NCBI RefSeq assembly: GCF_021134715.1 | Contig: NC_060024.1 | Coordinates: 13,442,974-13,506,973 of the forward strand | DNA length: 64,000 bases | Origin: Daphnia pulex | Taxonomy: Eukaryota; Arthropoda; Branchiopoda; Diplostraca; Daphniidae | Direction of reading: 5' to 3' | Part shown: in pieces, positions 10,208 through 20,734 of the stretch | How the letters are laid out: each line of letters starts with the position of its first letter | Numbering within the stretch: position 1 is the first letter of the stretch | Made by a program: the position numbers and the translations under genes | The notes under the pieces: model-generated | What the model saw: the letters and a program-made list of their open reading frames with translations, nothing else | Databases searched by the model: none | What the model was told of the DNA's origin: nothing

Positions 10208-10293
10208 GCCTTCATAGCTCAGTGGTAGAGCGTCGGTCTCGTATGTAATAGTAGGAAAACCGAATGTCGAGAGTTCAATCCTCTCTGAAGGCA
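10208..10293 (+). tRNA. tRNA-Thr (CGT), intron-containing, copy 2
   Basis: Acceptor GCCTTCA/TGAAGGC, D arm AGCTCAGTGGTAGAGC, anticodon stem TCGGT/ACCGA, loop CT-CGT-A then a 14-base intron, T arm GAGAG-TTCAATC-CTCTC, discriminator A. All stems pair fully, so it looks functional. It lies about 560 bases after the HRPT stop codon, as does copy 3. Confidence 0.87.
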
Positions 10294-11527
10294 TTTAAGT
10301 AAACTTTGAAAATAGCGCGCATCGGCGCACTGCTTGCCGAATGCGGATTCTCATCATTTTCATGCAAGTTCGTCTGCTGTGTTAGAGATGAAAAATGAGA
10401 AATGGCGGTTGGATCTTTTTAGCATTGCAAAATTAGTCCGTTTGTCCCGATCAGTCGATCACTTACACGTGGTTTTAACAAAGAAGTCAATTAAAAAGAA
10501 TGTTATAATACAGCCCAGTGTAGGAAGCCTAGTTAATGTCGGTACAAACGAGAAGTGCCGATATTGTTCCTCCTGCACTGGATTTTCAATCTATCCATGC
10601 TGAAAAAGAGGTGGGTGATACGAGATATGTTTGTCTGTGTATCTTTGTTAAAATGTTATGCTGTCACTTATTAGCTCAAAACAAGTTTAGGTCTTTCAAA
10701 GTGCAGTGTCATTGTTCAAAGTTGTTTCTGTTCATAAAGTATTCAACGGTGAAGAACAAGAACCTTTCAAAATGATCTTGATCAGTCGATGTCAGCCACA
10801 CTTAAGTTGAACTGCTTAAGGGATAAAAAATGGTTTGCCGTAATAGTAGGAATCTTCCCGAAGTATCCATCCAAAGTATCACTGTTGAAGAAAAACCCAC
10901 TTTTCACCTACGTGTTCCAGGCTTTGGCTGAGAGAACATTGAAGATTGGTCATTTTGAGATTGTTTTCACTCGTCTGACTCATTTCTCAAACCAGGTGAA
11001 AGAAACAAGAAAAAAATCAAACAATCTTTCAAAGTTCTTTAGTGTGAGCTAAACTTGAGTAAGTCTGTGGTGGTACTCCAGATAATATGTATTTTTACAG
11101 TAACATATCACTCGCCCTTATTTCTCACCATCTGTTTTGTTTGTATTTCTAGGTTTATCGGGGCGATCGGGGTGAGCAACAAGTTCTGAAATCGACACTG
11201 CAGTGCGTGCGATCAGATTTATGATCTGCACAGTCGTGTCCTGATTTTTTAGTCACGAAGGAAAATGCCGAGAGTTCAATCATCTCAGGAGGCAAGTTAA
11301 AACCAGTCTGAAATTGTGTACTTATTTTTTAAATTATAGTTTTGCTGATATTTCCTTCGTCAACTGTTGCGTCGCAGTCATTGAATGACGTTCGAAATGA
11401 GTTCCCAGTACTTCCAATAAGGGATAACATGGAACAGATTAATGCTGCTGAAAATGGTATATATTTTTTTTCAAATCCGAGGGCCAAGGGTTTTAGTGTT
11501 AAACTGATTTCTAACGAAAGTGTCGTG
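10294..11527. other. Duplicated noncoding sequence after tRNA-Thr copy 2
   Basis: Diverged match to 14332-15127. Open frames here (10334-10603, 10536-10775, 10789-11052) do not keep frame against the other copy, so I do not call genes. A tRNA-Thr 3' fragment lies at 11267-11294. Confidence 0.45.
11267..11294 (+). pseudogene. tRNA-Thr 3'-half relic
   Basis: The sequence keeps the variable-loop edge, T arm and 3' acceptor of the local tRNA-Thr (GAGAGTTCAAT, then CAGGAGGCA) with one changed base in the T stem. No D arm or anticodon arm is found before it. The 3' acceptor AGGAGGC is that of copy 1 (4800), not of its neighbour, copy 2. Confidence 0.55.
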
Positions 11528-12498
11528 CTACTTTGGGTCATTAGGTACTGCTTTGGGGGCAACTTCAAGCCAAACTTTGACACATTTCTGCATACTTTCA
11601 TTGAATGCCTTTCGAATCAAGTCAATGGGGAATGTTTTATCGGCTTGGATAAAAACGGTGCCAAAAGCTTGCGGGGAAGGATGAACACCGTTCCACTGGA
11701 GGTACAAACAGACCCATCGCTTTCCGAATTGATCGAACGTATCTTGCAGGTCGATGCGAGCTTGACCGAGGCTCTTTAATGTTCTTGATTCTTCATTTCT
11801 CGAGAAAGAAGTCTGTGTCAACAATGCGACAACCTCAGTACCCGCTTTGCAAAGTCCGTTTCCACAGGTCCCCCGCACGTCCTTTTGGACATTGCCACAG
11901 ACCGGTTTGGGTACATCTGTAGGATTCTTCTTATCGTCCAGCGTTTTACGGTACGTGAAAATGTAATCTTCGAAAAAGGTATGCACATTTTTCAATTATA
12001 CTGAATAACATTTAAAATCAATTGATCATTATACGTTACCTACGAGCTGTTTTTCTACATCTTCCTCAGAGATTGTTTCAACTGCCACATCTTCGGTTCC
12101 TTCCTCGGCCGTTTCAAGGGCTGATTTCGCCAAGATACTTTCTCCTCCTTCCGTTGAAAGGCTTTTATTCCTGGCACAAGCCTGTCCATCAGGGCATGGG
12201 AACTGATTGGGATCTTCTGCGTTTTGATTGCCAAACACTTGCGAAAGTGAATCGTCGTTATTGTTGGTGGTGACGTTGCGGTTGGAATTTGAGTTTGCGC
12301 TGTTGATGGGTGGGTGATTGTCGGGTTGATTGCATTTGCTACTCACGACGTAAACGGCCAAGATCAAGGCAGCAAGAGCAACCTAAAGACAAAAGAAAAA
12401 TACTGTACATTTGAAAATTAAGTTACATATTTCTGACGAGCGGTTTCTATACAAGAATAAAGAGAAATTCATTTTTAGCTACTTACAAAGGACTTCAT
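11528..12498 (-). CDS. Secreted RIDLQ-family protein with PCxxGxxC motif, copy C
   Basis: Three exons (12487-12498, 12040-12382, 11528-11967) give 264 residues. Exon 1 encodes MKSF; exon 2 completes the signal peptide (VALAALILAVYVVSS), an Asn-rich region, FPCPDGQAC and an acidic stretch; exon 3 starts YIFTYRKTLDDKK and contains DVRGTC, GLCKAGTEVVALLTQTSF, ARIDLQD, FGKRW, LQWNGVHPSP and WLEVAPKAVPNDPK. The intron 2 donor is GTAACG at 12039. Gene structure and phases are the same as at 3652-4575, with strong identity in exon 3. It forms a divergent pair with the HRPT gene at 13235. Function unknown; secretion and disulfide bonding are inferred. Confidence 0.82.
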
Positions 12499-13234
12499 AT
12501 CGATTCGCTGAGAAAAAGGGGAGCTGGAAATGTCTGGAGAATGAACTTAGAGTCGATATGATGGTTTAACGGCGACTGGCGTCACAACTCGTGCCTTATA
12601 TAGTGCTGGCCACCTCCAGTACTAGACCTGTAAACTTACTTGAGAACAGCAAAAGAGACTTGTAATGTGTGCATGATAGTCGTCCGGAAAAATAATTTTA
12701 TGTAAAGTTTCTATTTTAACATACATAGAAGGATAGCTCTTGAATTCTGCGAGCGTGCTACATCCATAATAAGCGGTTTAACATTGACAGAGACAGTTTG
12801 GAGAGAAAATGCGTAATTTTTGCAAATCACAAGTTCCAGTCTGATACGTGTTCATTATTATAAATGCGTTAGTGACGAATAATTTAGCCCAAAGCGACCC
12901 AACGAGTTACGAGGATTCATGTAATAGAGTTGAAAATAATTCAGGGTCATCGTAATTGCTTTCTATTCTCGACGTTTAAATATGAGGAATATCATGCGCA
13001 ACCCAATTTGACCAGCAATTAACCAAGATTAGTACGGTACACTGTGAATTCTTTCAGATTAAATGATTTAAACATCATTGGGTTCCGTTCATTAAAATTA
13101 TTTTCCCTACACCAAGTCCTTAATGAGAGAACAACATTGGTAGCAAATTCGTATAAATAGGGTACGAATCGTTCCAAATTCATCACACTCCCCTTCTTGT
13201 TCTTTGCATCAGCAGTCCTTTTCCTCGAAACAAC
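12499..13234. promoter_or_regulatory. Shared divergent promoter region C
   Basis: TATATAAG at 12595-12602 (minus) serves the gene at 11528-12498 and TATAAATA at 13152-13159 (plus) serves the HRPT gene. The central 200 bases are nearly identical to region B. Confidence 0.65.
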
Positions 13235-13901
13235 ATGAAGTTCTCGGTATGAATTCATTTCCAATTCATTTTCTTATTCACTTGAATTTTTAATTGTGAA
13301 TTAATATTCATTATTTGCAATACATTTGTAGGCATCAGCAGCTTTGATCTTACTTGCTTGCGTGGTCTATGTTTCCGCTTACGGGACCCATCGACCAACG
13401 ACTCATCGTCCAACTCATTACCCAACACGTCCAACTTACCGCCCAACTTACCGCCCCACTCACCGCCCTACCCATCGCCCCACTTACCGCCCCACCCATC
13501 GCCCCATCTATCGCCCAATGAAGAAACTCGGCAACTCCAATGTCAACATCAACGACAACAAAAACAGCAATGTTGACATCGCTTCGCTTTTATCCGAACT
13601 GTTCGGCCAGGAGGAGGAATTTCCTTGCACTATCGGTGATCTCTGTTACGAGAAAAAGAATTTGATCAAGTCCGGCGCTGCTGCCGTCGACGCTAAAAAG
13701 ACAGTGGAACCAACTGAAAAGGCCGTGGAAAAAAGCGTTGCTCCTGCCGCTCCTGCTGCCGCCCCTGCTGTCGCCCCTGCCGCTCCTGCTGCCGATGTCA
13801 ACTTTGATCAGTTCACAAACTTCGCAGATTTCCAAAACGATGACGTTATATTTGCGGTTCCTTCTGAAATGGATGAGGGTGACGATGACTTTTTTGCTTA
13901 A
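13235..13901 (+). CDS. Secreted HRPT-repeat protein, copy C
   Basis: Exons 13235-13246 (MKFS) and 13332-13901 give 193 residues. The order is as in copies A and B: signal peptide, THRPTTHRPTHYPTRP and TYRP/THRP units, Asn-rich linker, LLSELFGQEEEFPC with IGDLC, Ala/Pro-rich region. The tail differs: FQNDDVIFAVPSEMDEGDDDFFA replaces FQEPIFADSAEFDGSDDDFFA, though the final DDDFFA is kept in all three. Repeat-unit composition differs between copies, which suggests unit gain and loss by slippage or unequal exchange. Confidence 0.82.
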
Positions 13902-14245
13902 CTTTCTTTTGGAAGTGATCGGAATTCTTTTGCGGACAACTGAAAACTTAATTTTTTCAATATTTGGTAATTTCGGCAATATTCTAATTCTTAAACTGTT
14001 ACCCAACTGATTTTTTCATGTCAATCCTACAACCTTTTTGTGGGAACGATTTGTTATTACAGTTACTTAACTCAAGAAAAAGAATACACAAAAATTATGA
14101 AACTACGTGTGGAATTTTTATAGCGTTCAGCTTCACAACGTTGCTTACATACTTACTCGTGAAATTATGGCGTTTCACTATTTCAACATCGTAACGAAGC
14201 TTTCGTATGTGATATTAAGGCTGGTAATTTTAGTCAGGGTTATCA

Positions 14246-14331
14246 GCCTTTATAGCTCAGTGGTAGAGCGTCGGTCTCGTATGTATTAGTAAGAAAACCG
14301 GATGTCGAGAGTTCAATCCTCTCTGAAGGCA
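14246..14331 (+). tRNA. tRNA-Thr (CGT), intron-containing, copy 3
   Basis: Acceptor GCCTTTA/TGAAGGC with one T-G pair, anticodon stem TCGGT/ACCGG with one T-G pair, CGT anticodon, 14-base intron after position 37, T arm as in copy 2. It is probably functional, with slightly weaker stems. Confidence 0.83.
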
Positions 14332-15737
14332 TTGTCGATAAGTTTCGTACTTGAACCGCATTGGCGCCATAAAACCGATTTATCATTCTCTCGTAATTTC
14401 GTCTGCTATTTATTGGATTTGGACTTCGAATTCGAAGCCTATTCGTATTCGAAGCATGCTTCTTCTGATATCCGAGTGTCGTTCAAATCAGTGTTATAAA
14501 AAGAACATGAAACTCTATAAAAACTGTTGATCCTAATGTGTCCTAATGCAATGCATTGCAAATTTAATTAGTTTTTCTGATGATTGAAAACGTGATTGGA
14601 ACAAAGAAATCCCAAGAGTGGCTACTGTGATGCAGTGTGGCTGTTCAGGTTGTTTCTGTTAATAAAGTATTCAACAGTGAAGAACAAGTACCATTCGAAG
14701 TGATCTTGAGCATTTTATGTGTGAACTAACTCTTTTGTTTCATAACGAGCAAGACAAGTATCATTGTTGAAGAAAATCCAAGCCCAGTTGTCACCTACAT
14801 GTTCCAGACGCAGGGTTTGACTGACATAAAACTGGAGACCAGGATTTTGAAATTGTTTTCATCCAATTGCTGACTCACTTGAAAATTGGCTGAACTTCAT
14901 CCATGAAGTAGGCGGCTAAACAAAAAAAAAAAAAAAATCAAACAATCTTTCATGCTTTTATATTAGCTATGAGCCCAAGATTATTGGGTAAGACTGGCAT
15001 AACTCCCAATCATGTTTTTTTTTTTTTTTTAATATTTTGAAATTCCTTATATCTCTTAGCCTATGTTTTAATTTTTTGTATGTCTAGGTTCATCAAGGTG
15101 AGCAACCAGTAATGAAAATGACACTGGGTTCTCAAAGACTGCCTAGTTAGAGGTTAAAACTTAAAAGTCCCCTTAACCATTGGACAACAAGGTTATGCTA
15201 GATTGAGATCCTGAATTAGGTCCTCCTAAGTCGAGACAAGTAGAAACTGTTGAATTTCAAGAATTTCTTATTTTCATAACAGTTAATGCAAAATAATGGA
15301 CGGAAACAGACAGTAACCATTTCGTTGTTATCTGCTATGGAACGAACAGTCAATAGAGGTATCCGGAGACAAGAATTTATTGTCCCTACGAAGAAATTCC
15401 CACCGATCCTTTTACTGCTCAGGGGGATCTGCTCCAACGCAAACGGATTGACCCTCAAATTAAGGTGAGTTGCATCAAAGAAATCATGTCATGTTTTGCA
15501 TGTATTCATTCGCGCTGCCACTTGATGAGTTTTGACACACGATAGGGATAAAATCGACCAAACCAAAACCAACATATCGCTAAAGAAACTAGATCAACCG
15601 TACCGAAAAGACTATTTATTTTTATTGATAAATTACTATTTTAGTGTGTTCTGACAGACCAAGGTTGAATTAGCCTAAGATAGGGGTGACGATTATCGTC
15701 TGCACGATTAAATTGCCAATTTCCCTTTCCACTCAAG
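14332..15737. other. Duplicated noncoding DNA and gene-poor sequence
   Basis: To about 15127 this is the diverged partner of 10294-11200. A-rich (14923) and T-rich (15016) tracts are present. One exon-like segment is listed separately at 15357-15464. Confidence 0.4.
15357..15464 (+). pseudogene. Isolated exon-like segment of an unknown gene
   Basis: Between an AG (15355-56) and a strong donor (GTGAGT, 15465) one frame reads YPETRIYCPYEEIPTDP then FTAQGDLLQRKRIDPQIK, which looks like conserved protein rather than random translation. I do not recognise it and see no partner exons within a few kilobases, so it may be a relic captured by the duplications or one exon of a gene I failed to assemble. 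Confidence 0.3.
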
Positions 15738-16119
15738 CTACAAGAGAAAGAACGATTGAGAGTCTTGCAAATCGATGCGGACGTCCTTATGTTGAATAAA
15801 AATCTTTGGCCCTTGGTCGTCCATCAAAGAATTTAGTTTGAAGTTAGCTATGATAATCTCAGCGGCCCTGCGCTGTTCGCGGCTACCTCGGACGTCCACC
15901 TGTCTGCTTCCCTTGCCACCACACGGCACCACAAGTTCCTCATTAAAAAATTTATATTCTTTTTGACACAGGAACAAAAAATTGCGTGTGAAATTTAACA
16001 GTGCTGCTCTTATTATGTGTTGCTGCAACACATTAATAGTTAAACGTAAAAATGGTTCCTCACCCTGAGCGTGGCAATAATCGACAGAAGAAGATTACGC
16101 AGAGTTGTTGTAAATACAT
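15738..16119 (-). pseudogene. Truncated RIDLQ-family gene
   Basis: The segment encoding EYKFFNEELVVPCGG, VDVR, RRAAEIIIANFKL, then KDVRIDLQD matches the protein at 1-486 closely, but the frame stops right after RIDLQDSQSFFLL, before the GKRW block. A possible leader exon (ATG at 16119, MYLQQLCVIFFCRLLPRS, donor GTGAGG at 16063) does not join in phase to the main segment by the obvious acceptor. The lost C-terminal half and awkward junction suggest a decaying copy. Together with 1-486 it flanks the whole array. Confidence 0.55.
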
Positions 16120-16426
16120 TTTGTAGAGATAAGAAGTACAAACTTGTACAGAAATCGCTCACAGTGTCACACTAATACGTTAGTGTTGACTGTCGAGCCA
16201 TATTCTAGTATTGACGGTAAATGCCATTTTCAAATATCGATGAAGAATGTAATTTATTGTGTGCCACTTGTGAAAACGATCTATCAAAACGAAAGACTGC
16301 TGTGTCGTCAGTGTTATTTAGTTACACCAGTAATTGTATAATATCCACACTAATGACATTTCAACTGTACTAATAGTCGAGTTTTACGCTTTTAGATATT
16401 TACGGATAATTTTATGTTTTTAAAAG

Positions 16427-19400
16427 TTAGGGTTGAGATATTTTTTTCTTAGAACTCTTTTGAGTTGGGAGGAGTAAGCTAAACCGAATCCATTTATGGC
16501 GACCAAGTCCAAAATTCTCTTCTAACCGTTTCTTCGTTTTTCTTATTTTAACTTTAGGTTCTCCGGCGTTCTTTTTGTCTTCCAGTATTCCAGCTTCTTT
16601 CCGGAAGAGTGCTTGGCGGTTGCGGTTCTCCCAGCGACACCACCAACTGAAACAAAAGACAACCACTTCAATCAGAGTCACCATACTTGCTCCTAGAAAC
16701 AGTCCTAGATTGCCGCCCAAGATTCCTGAAGACAAATTTCAAATTCAACAACAAGTCATAAAACGGTATCAATAAGTTTTTTTCAGCATAAACATACCGA
16801 GCCACTGATTAATGGTGGGATAATGATTCACAAGCAGGGTTCGCGAGAAGGTCGGATAATAGAAATTGAGCACCGCCAAGTGATTGCTTGAAATTCATAA
16901 GAAGAATCAATAACGGGAAAATACATTTTTAATAGAAATGTGGGATGAAAATCACCTTTGGTTGGAAGAGATAGACCAGTTGCCGAATTGAAAATTCGAT
17001 GCTAATTGCAAATCCGAATAACTGGCCGAAAAATGGTATTTTTCCTTCCAGCACTCGCTAACGCATTCACCAGAACGATCTAAAATGGCAAACGTGATAC
17101 TAAACCTATACAGTTGTCATGATAAGGTAATATTTCACCTGGTTTTATAAGACTGTATGATGCTGATTTATTTCTAAAATCTTCCATTGGATCCAGGAAC
17201 AACAGCTTCATCATCCGAGCGAAATCCAACAACTGTTGTGGACGACATGGCGGCAAGTCACCTGAAATTCGTTGGCTCATCATCATTTTCAAAGTGGAGT
17301 TAAAACAACAACAATGCTGAAGAGTTAAATGCCTTTATAAGGTATAGTCACGAGGTAGCAATTGACAGCTTTGATTACACGCTTCTGGTGGAATGCGTAT
17401 TTGCAATTGCATTCCGTGTACTTATCAAAACCGGGCACCAAATGTTGGTAGCGATCCAGTTTGTCCCGGGTGGCACACATCTTCGTGGCTAACATCGATT
17501 TCGCCACTTCCTCGTCGTTAATCTTTACATAACAATTAACGGTAAACCAAAGTCTAGATTAAAATGTATGCATTTATTTCGTACTATTGTTTTGGAAATC
17601 GCCAACGAAGTCCAGAGTCCAATGCGGGTGTAGTGTTTCTCTTTGAGAAGCGCCACAGAAGGATCAGTCCACTTGTCATTGGCCGAAAATGTAATACCTT
17701 TCTGATTAGCCAGGATCGGATTGACGACAGAATTATCCAGTGCTGTTGTCAAATGAGCAAAAAAATCGACCATTGCAAAAGTCACTCTAAAGTGTCTTCC
17801 AACTATGCCACTTACCTCGGAAATCCCTGGAATCCCTCACGAAGACGATAAAGCCAAACGTCATGGAAGGAATGTGCTTTTGTTCAATCAATTTAAACTC
17901 AAATTTAAAACAAATTCATTCGTTATTTGATTTAGAAAATACCTGAAACATGGGTGGAGCTGAAAGAGTTGTGACGCAAGCACCAGTTGTGGACACGAAA
18001 CTGCCCGATGGAAAGAATTTGGCACAGCAATCGACGCTGTCCGCATAAACACCAGGTGAGATACAGCCAGCAATTATGTCTTCGCATCTAATTTGGCGTA
18101 ATTAAATGTTACAGCTGCCGAGGACATTATATAACGCCGTTTTCAGTATAAAATACCTGAGTAGAGCACGTTGAATGATTTCGTTGACATCTTTGACATC
18201 ATTTTTAGCGAGTATGTTGTTGAATTTGGTTTCCAGCTGCCGCTGTCGTTGCTCATCCTGAAGAAGAGCCGGCGAAACGACAAAGAGTGATGTAGAGAGT
18301 ATCAAATACGAGATCATTTCGGTATCGACAAATCCCATTTCTGTTTTTAGTTTAAAATAATTTCAACTGAGTAAGATCCATATATAATAAAAGAACAAGC
18401 TTTTTTGGGAGGAGCTTATTCATGTCCCAATGAGAGCACGCTGTGATTGGTCAGTCCAGTCGCCCATCAAGAGGGGTGAAAACCGCCGCAGGTTTTCACC
18501 CTCCCTGCTGATGGTCAAATAGGGGGGTTGCTGCAAAGGGGAAAGGGGAGAAAGACAATGGGGTAAATTTCCGCGCCGTTGCAAAAAGAAGGGTGGGTAC
18601 TGGCTCACACTCACAACGCAGTACGTGCATCGATTTCTACGCGGCAAATATCGATATGTCAAATACCCAAATAGCACCAAATTCAAATCGGTATTTCTGT
18701 TCGAAAAATACTGTTTCCGCCCCCTCCATAGATTTCCCCTCAGATCAAGTCCCGTTCTTATTTAAAGTTTAGCAATTAATGCAATTTTTTTTCACGCAAA
18801 AACGTATTTATTGGCGGGTAGAATAACGAATAGGAACCCACGGGCGAAATAACTTTGGACGATTTATCCACGGAATGATTCGAAATTTAAAAATATAGGT
18901 AGAAAATGAAAATCTGTTGACTTGCCACGGGCAGATTTTTCAACGAGAAAAATTGGTGGGCAGATGGTAAACGGACATATCTTTCTTATAAAAAGATTAC
19001 ATTCAAATAAACATTTAATCGAATTTAATAAAAAAATCAATTGAATTCCAATCGCCCAATCGGCAGGCAGAAAACGAATAATTATCGAAATTACAACAAA
19101 AGAAGAGCCTATCACTACGCAAGAAAAAAAAATTGTTTTGTCTGGGAAACCTGGGCAGATTTTCTACGATAAAATTGGCACGGGCAGATGGGCAACGGCC
19201 CATGAGAATTCAGCAGTAAATGATCAAAACTTATTTTTTATTCATTTTGCTTAACAACCTGGGATATAATTATAGGAAATGAATTACTCGCAATAGTTTT
19301 ACATTTGTTAAATAACACGAATTGCTATCACCAGGCAGCTACCTATGAAGAAACGGACGTTGCCAAACAAGATTACATTTGGTTACGTCTGGCGCTGTTT

Positions 19401-19923
19401 ACGTGCAACTCCTTGCTTTAAAAAAAAGTAGCAAATGATTCCGACTTTAAGCTAGACCCTAAGTTCCCCGGTCTCGACCGGGCTCAAGTTACTAGTGTTT
19501 TCAAAATATTTCGCAGAGCTTTTCTCGCCAATTACCCGCTAGGATTGTGAGATTGAAGGTGCTGGAAGTGCAAATGTGGTACTTGGGATGCTCGAACCAG
19601 TTGACTGTATCCGTTTGCAGGAGCATTTCGCTGTTGCCTGCCATGTTCATGAAAGACAAAGTCGAGAAGTAGGTGGAGACAGCCGTGAGAAGGATTCCGA
19701 CGACCAGTGTGATCCTCCAAATGATTTTGACCGGCACGGGATTCGATTTGTCACCCAGGTGAGTCACAGCTGCACAGGTGGATCGTCCAGCGAAATCCGC
19801 CCATCCATTAGCTGGATGGGAGGCCTTCATGGAGAATGTAGAGGACTTGGTAGAATCATCTGTCATGTTCACACAAGTCTGTCGGGCAACTCGAATCTTT
19901 GCTTCTGCTGTCGTACTCGACAT
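16427..19923 (-). CDS. DEG/ENaC (pickpocket-type) sodium channel subunit
   Basis: Ten exons, all in phase: 19536-19923, 18157-18340, 17943-18087, 17816-17876, 17585-17742, 17352-17522, 17139-17316, 16956-17079, about 16798-16886, 16427-16725; 598 residues. The N-terminal exon has WADFAGRSTCAAVTHLG (the family's conserved segment before TM1) and TM1 (KIIWRITLVVGILLTAV). The extracellular part has the cysteine clusters (VDCCAKFFPSG...TTGAC; ECNCKYAF; DLPPC; GECVSECWKEKYHFS). The last exon has the TM2/pore signature GGNLGLFLGASMVTLIEVVV, including the GAS selectivity motif. Such subunits form amiloride-sensitive Na+ channels used in sensing or ion uptake. The first intron (about 1.2 kb) is unusually long here and contains small repeats. 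The Gly of the classical HG gating motif is kept but preceded by Leu. Which subunit type is not decidable by eye. Confidence 0.88.
18464..18514. repeat. Hairpin in the first DEG/ENaC intron
   Basis: Arms GGGTGAAAACC (18474-18484) and GGTTTTCACCC (18491-18501) pair perfectly around a 6-base loop. The pairing resumes outside with CCATCA/TGATGG after a small internal mismatch. Confidence 0.5.
18922..19210. repeat. Two diverged copies of a roughly 60-bp intronic repeat
   Basis: Bases 18922-18985 and 19149-19210 share GGGCAGATTTT, an A/T stretch with AAAATTGG, and GGGCAGATGG-CAACGG. They lie in the long first intron of the DEG/ENaC gene and may be parts of an old mobile element. Confidence 0.4.
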
Positions 19924-20734
19924 GGTTGAAACTGAAGTACTAGACTAGTTGCAGATTCTCTTTACTTGAAAGCTCCTGAAATTGGCAATTACCTTTCTGT
20001 ATTTTTAAGAGTATAGGCTGGGAAATTGGAGATAAACAATGCATACGACGCTGATCCGGATAAACCAACTTGCGCATTGTGATGCATGGATGAGCACGGT
20101 ATTTGTTATTTTTCAATTTCAAGACCGTAAGGAAATATTTCGCTATTTTAAAAACTTTCAACTACCATTTCCTTAACAGTTAAAAATGATGTGGTTAATA
20201 TTGCAGGTTTCATTTACAGAACGGTTACGATTTCCAGTTTCTCCGGAGGAGTATTAATGATTATATCGGGTACACTGAAATAATTTTATGGTTTGTCTAG
20301 ATAAAGTTTTCTGTTTCTTATTAAATCCAAAATTAATTTAACCGCGTTATGTGAAAAATGTCCACTGCAGCGCTACGGTGCTATTGATCTTACAAGGGAG
20401 CGGGTGGGAAAAAAGAACAATCGATAGCTATAATGCCGCTATTTCTTTGTTTCTATCTTGAATTTTACCCGTTACCTTGAGAAACCCTAACCCAATGACC
20501 CGTGACAAGGATATCGTTCTCTTACTCCGTCTAGTCTAAAATCACTCCCCCTAAAATCCTTTTCTTCCAGGTTGTTACTACTCCAGTAGCTCATTAAAGC
20601 TCCAAACGAGCTGGCGACAGGTTGTATACTTCAAAGTTGGAAGATAAATTTTAGATAGTTTCAATTTGTTGGGTGTCAGTTCTTAATTGTTACGCGACAG
20701 AATCGAAACATTTCAAAGCATTGTGAATAGTAGA
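19924..20734. other. Divergent intergenic region
   Basis: Holds the upstream sequences of the DEG/ENaC gene (minus) and the cyanophycinase-like gene (plus). No further gene seen, and no clear TATA box. Confidence 0.4.

Larger units (their letters stand above)
8505..11200. repeat. Segmental duplication, copy B
   Basis: This block (promoter core, HRPT gene, its 3' flank, tRNA-Thr and about 0.9 kb beyond) matches 12745-15127 in the same order and orientation. Similarity is high across the genes and promoter, and patchier beyond the tRNA, where short matches persist such as GTTTCTGTTxATAAAGTATT (10727; 14656). Boundaries are by eye. Confidence 0.65.
12745..15127. repeat. Segmental duplication, copy C
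   Basis: Partner of the block at 8505-11200, containing the promoter core, HRPT gene copy C, tRNA-Thr copy 3 and noncoding sequence. The tRNA-distal part is more diverged than the gene. Confidence 0.65.

Noticed and set aside
10334-11052. Several open frames of 76-89 codons in the duplicated noncoding block
   Set aside because: They do not keep frame against the partner block at 14332-15127, and show no protein-like composition.
4800-14331. Idea that the tRNA-Thr genes are duplicated to supply threonine for the Thr-rich HRPT proteins
   Set aside because: The HRPT repeats use ACT, ACC and ACA codons, which a CGT anticodon does not read. Simple co-duplication explains the pattern.
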